Positions 6,691-6,897 of a stretch of DNA of 6,897 bases are shown in pieces. Below the pieces are notes generated by a model. It did no database searches. It was given only the letters and a program-made list of their open reading frames with translations, and was not told where the DNA came from. The position numbers were made by a program, and so were the translations under genes. Every line of letters starts with the position of its first letter. Within the stretch, counting starts at the first letter, position 1. Where the stretch lies: the NCBI GenBank assembly GCA_017881645.1, contig JADGQQ010000043.1:1-6897 (forward strand), read 5' to 3'. The stretch comes from Clostridia bacterium. Its GTDB lineage: Bacteria > Bacillota > Clostridia > Saccharofermentanales > Saccharofermentanaceae.

Positions 6691-6716
6691 CGTACTAAAA
6701 CAGTAGGATTAGTACG
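6691..6716. promoter_or_regulatory. Palindromic operator candidate just downstream of the promoter
   Basis: CGTACTAA (6691-6698) and TTAGTACG (6709-6716) are perfect inverted repeats separated by 10 bases that include AGTAGGA. It begins 14 bases after the -10 box, so a bound repressor would block early elongation; alternatively it is an 8-pair RNA stem in the 5' end of the transcript. The size and the AGTAGGATTAG core recall sites of Rrf2-family regulators (CymR/IscR type), which control cysteine and Fe-S genes in Bacillota. That identification is inference from memory of the motif style. Confidence 0.5.
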
Positions 6717-6737
6717 GAATAAGAACGGAGGGTGCAT

Positions 6738-6809
6738 ATGACTGACAAAAGAATATACTATTCGACACAACAGCTGATTCGATGTTGTCTGGCATCCGGC
6801 CGAATGTGA
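6738..6809 (+). CDS. 23-codon reading frame: possible leader peptide or broken start of a metY-like gene
   Basis: ATG at 6738 follows ACGGAGGG, a strong ribosome site about seven bases upstream, behind the promoter and palindrome. The frame starts MTDKRIYY, has QLI at residues 12-14 and two adjacent cysteine codons (residues 16-17), and stops at TGA 6807-6809. Two readings are possible. First, it is a short leader peptide whose tandem Cys codons sense charged tRNA-Cys for a gene beyond the window. Second, it is the start of a transsulfuration gene damaged by small insertions: dropping the G at 6781 and the TTGT at 6785-6788 would give QLIHAGIRPNVT, much like the metY-type start LQVHAGQEVDPTT. 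Both are inference. The initiation signals are seen directly; the product is uncertain. Confidence 0.4.
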   Translation: MTDKRIYYSTQQLIRCCLASGRM

Positions 6810-6897
6810 CCGTACTTTTCTACCGACGATGTACATGCCGGGCATCATTCAGCCAGTGCTGCCCTGCACCCAACAAATTAACTCCACACAGAGACAA

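Overview
The window reads as bacterial chromosome, most likely from an anaerobic Bacillota (Clostridia-type) organism of moderate GC. The reasons are strong AGGAGG-type ribosome sites, an [FeFe]-hydrogenase maturase (HydE), a MetI-type transsulfuration enzyme resembling that of Bacillus subtilis, a Firmicute-style TcdA, and overlapping genes all on the + strand. The assignment rests on recognised protein families and gene style, not on a database search.

Layout. Positions 1-151 are the untranslated leader of metY and contain several alternative RNA helices around its ribosome site. metY (152-1435, O-acetylhomoserine sulfhydrylase) ends at a clear intrinsic terminator (1477-1509). A 150-base spacer with a second, bulged hairpin precedes a compact five-gene run: hydE (1660-2826), tcdA (2820-3590), a metI/metB-type cystathionine gamma-synthase (3650-4831, possibly from 3629), a patB/malY-type cystathionine beta-lyase (4815-6011) and an HD-domain phosphohydrolase (6008-6568). 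Four of these five genes overlap a neighbour by 4-17 bases, so the run is probably one transcript. After a weakly structured gap, a near-consensus sigma-A promoter (6648-6676), an 8+8-base palindrome (6691-6716) and a strong ribosome site lead into a reading frame of only 23 codons (6738-6809). The last 88 bases hold no gene I can support.

How it fits together. The theme is sulfur amino-acid metabolism. MetY makes homocysteine directly from O-acetylhomoserine and sulfide. MetI plus PatB make it in two steps, through cystathionine and from cysteine. HydE is a radical-SAM, iron-sulfur enzyme that acts on a cysteine-ligated iron synthon during H-cluster assembly. TcdA modifies tRNA and, in other bacteria, is linked to sulfur-relay proteins. 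The HD protein is uncharacterised.

The points most worth a second look are the promoter/palindrome/short-ORF cassette at the right end, which may be a cysteine-codon leader peptide or the broken start of a second metY-like gene; the possible ribosome-site-sequestering structure upstream of metY; and a hydE placed with cysteine/methionine genes and no hydF or hydG in view. I found no mobile element, CRISPR array, tRNA or rRNA. The known families here are well described, so I do not claim a new system.
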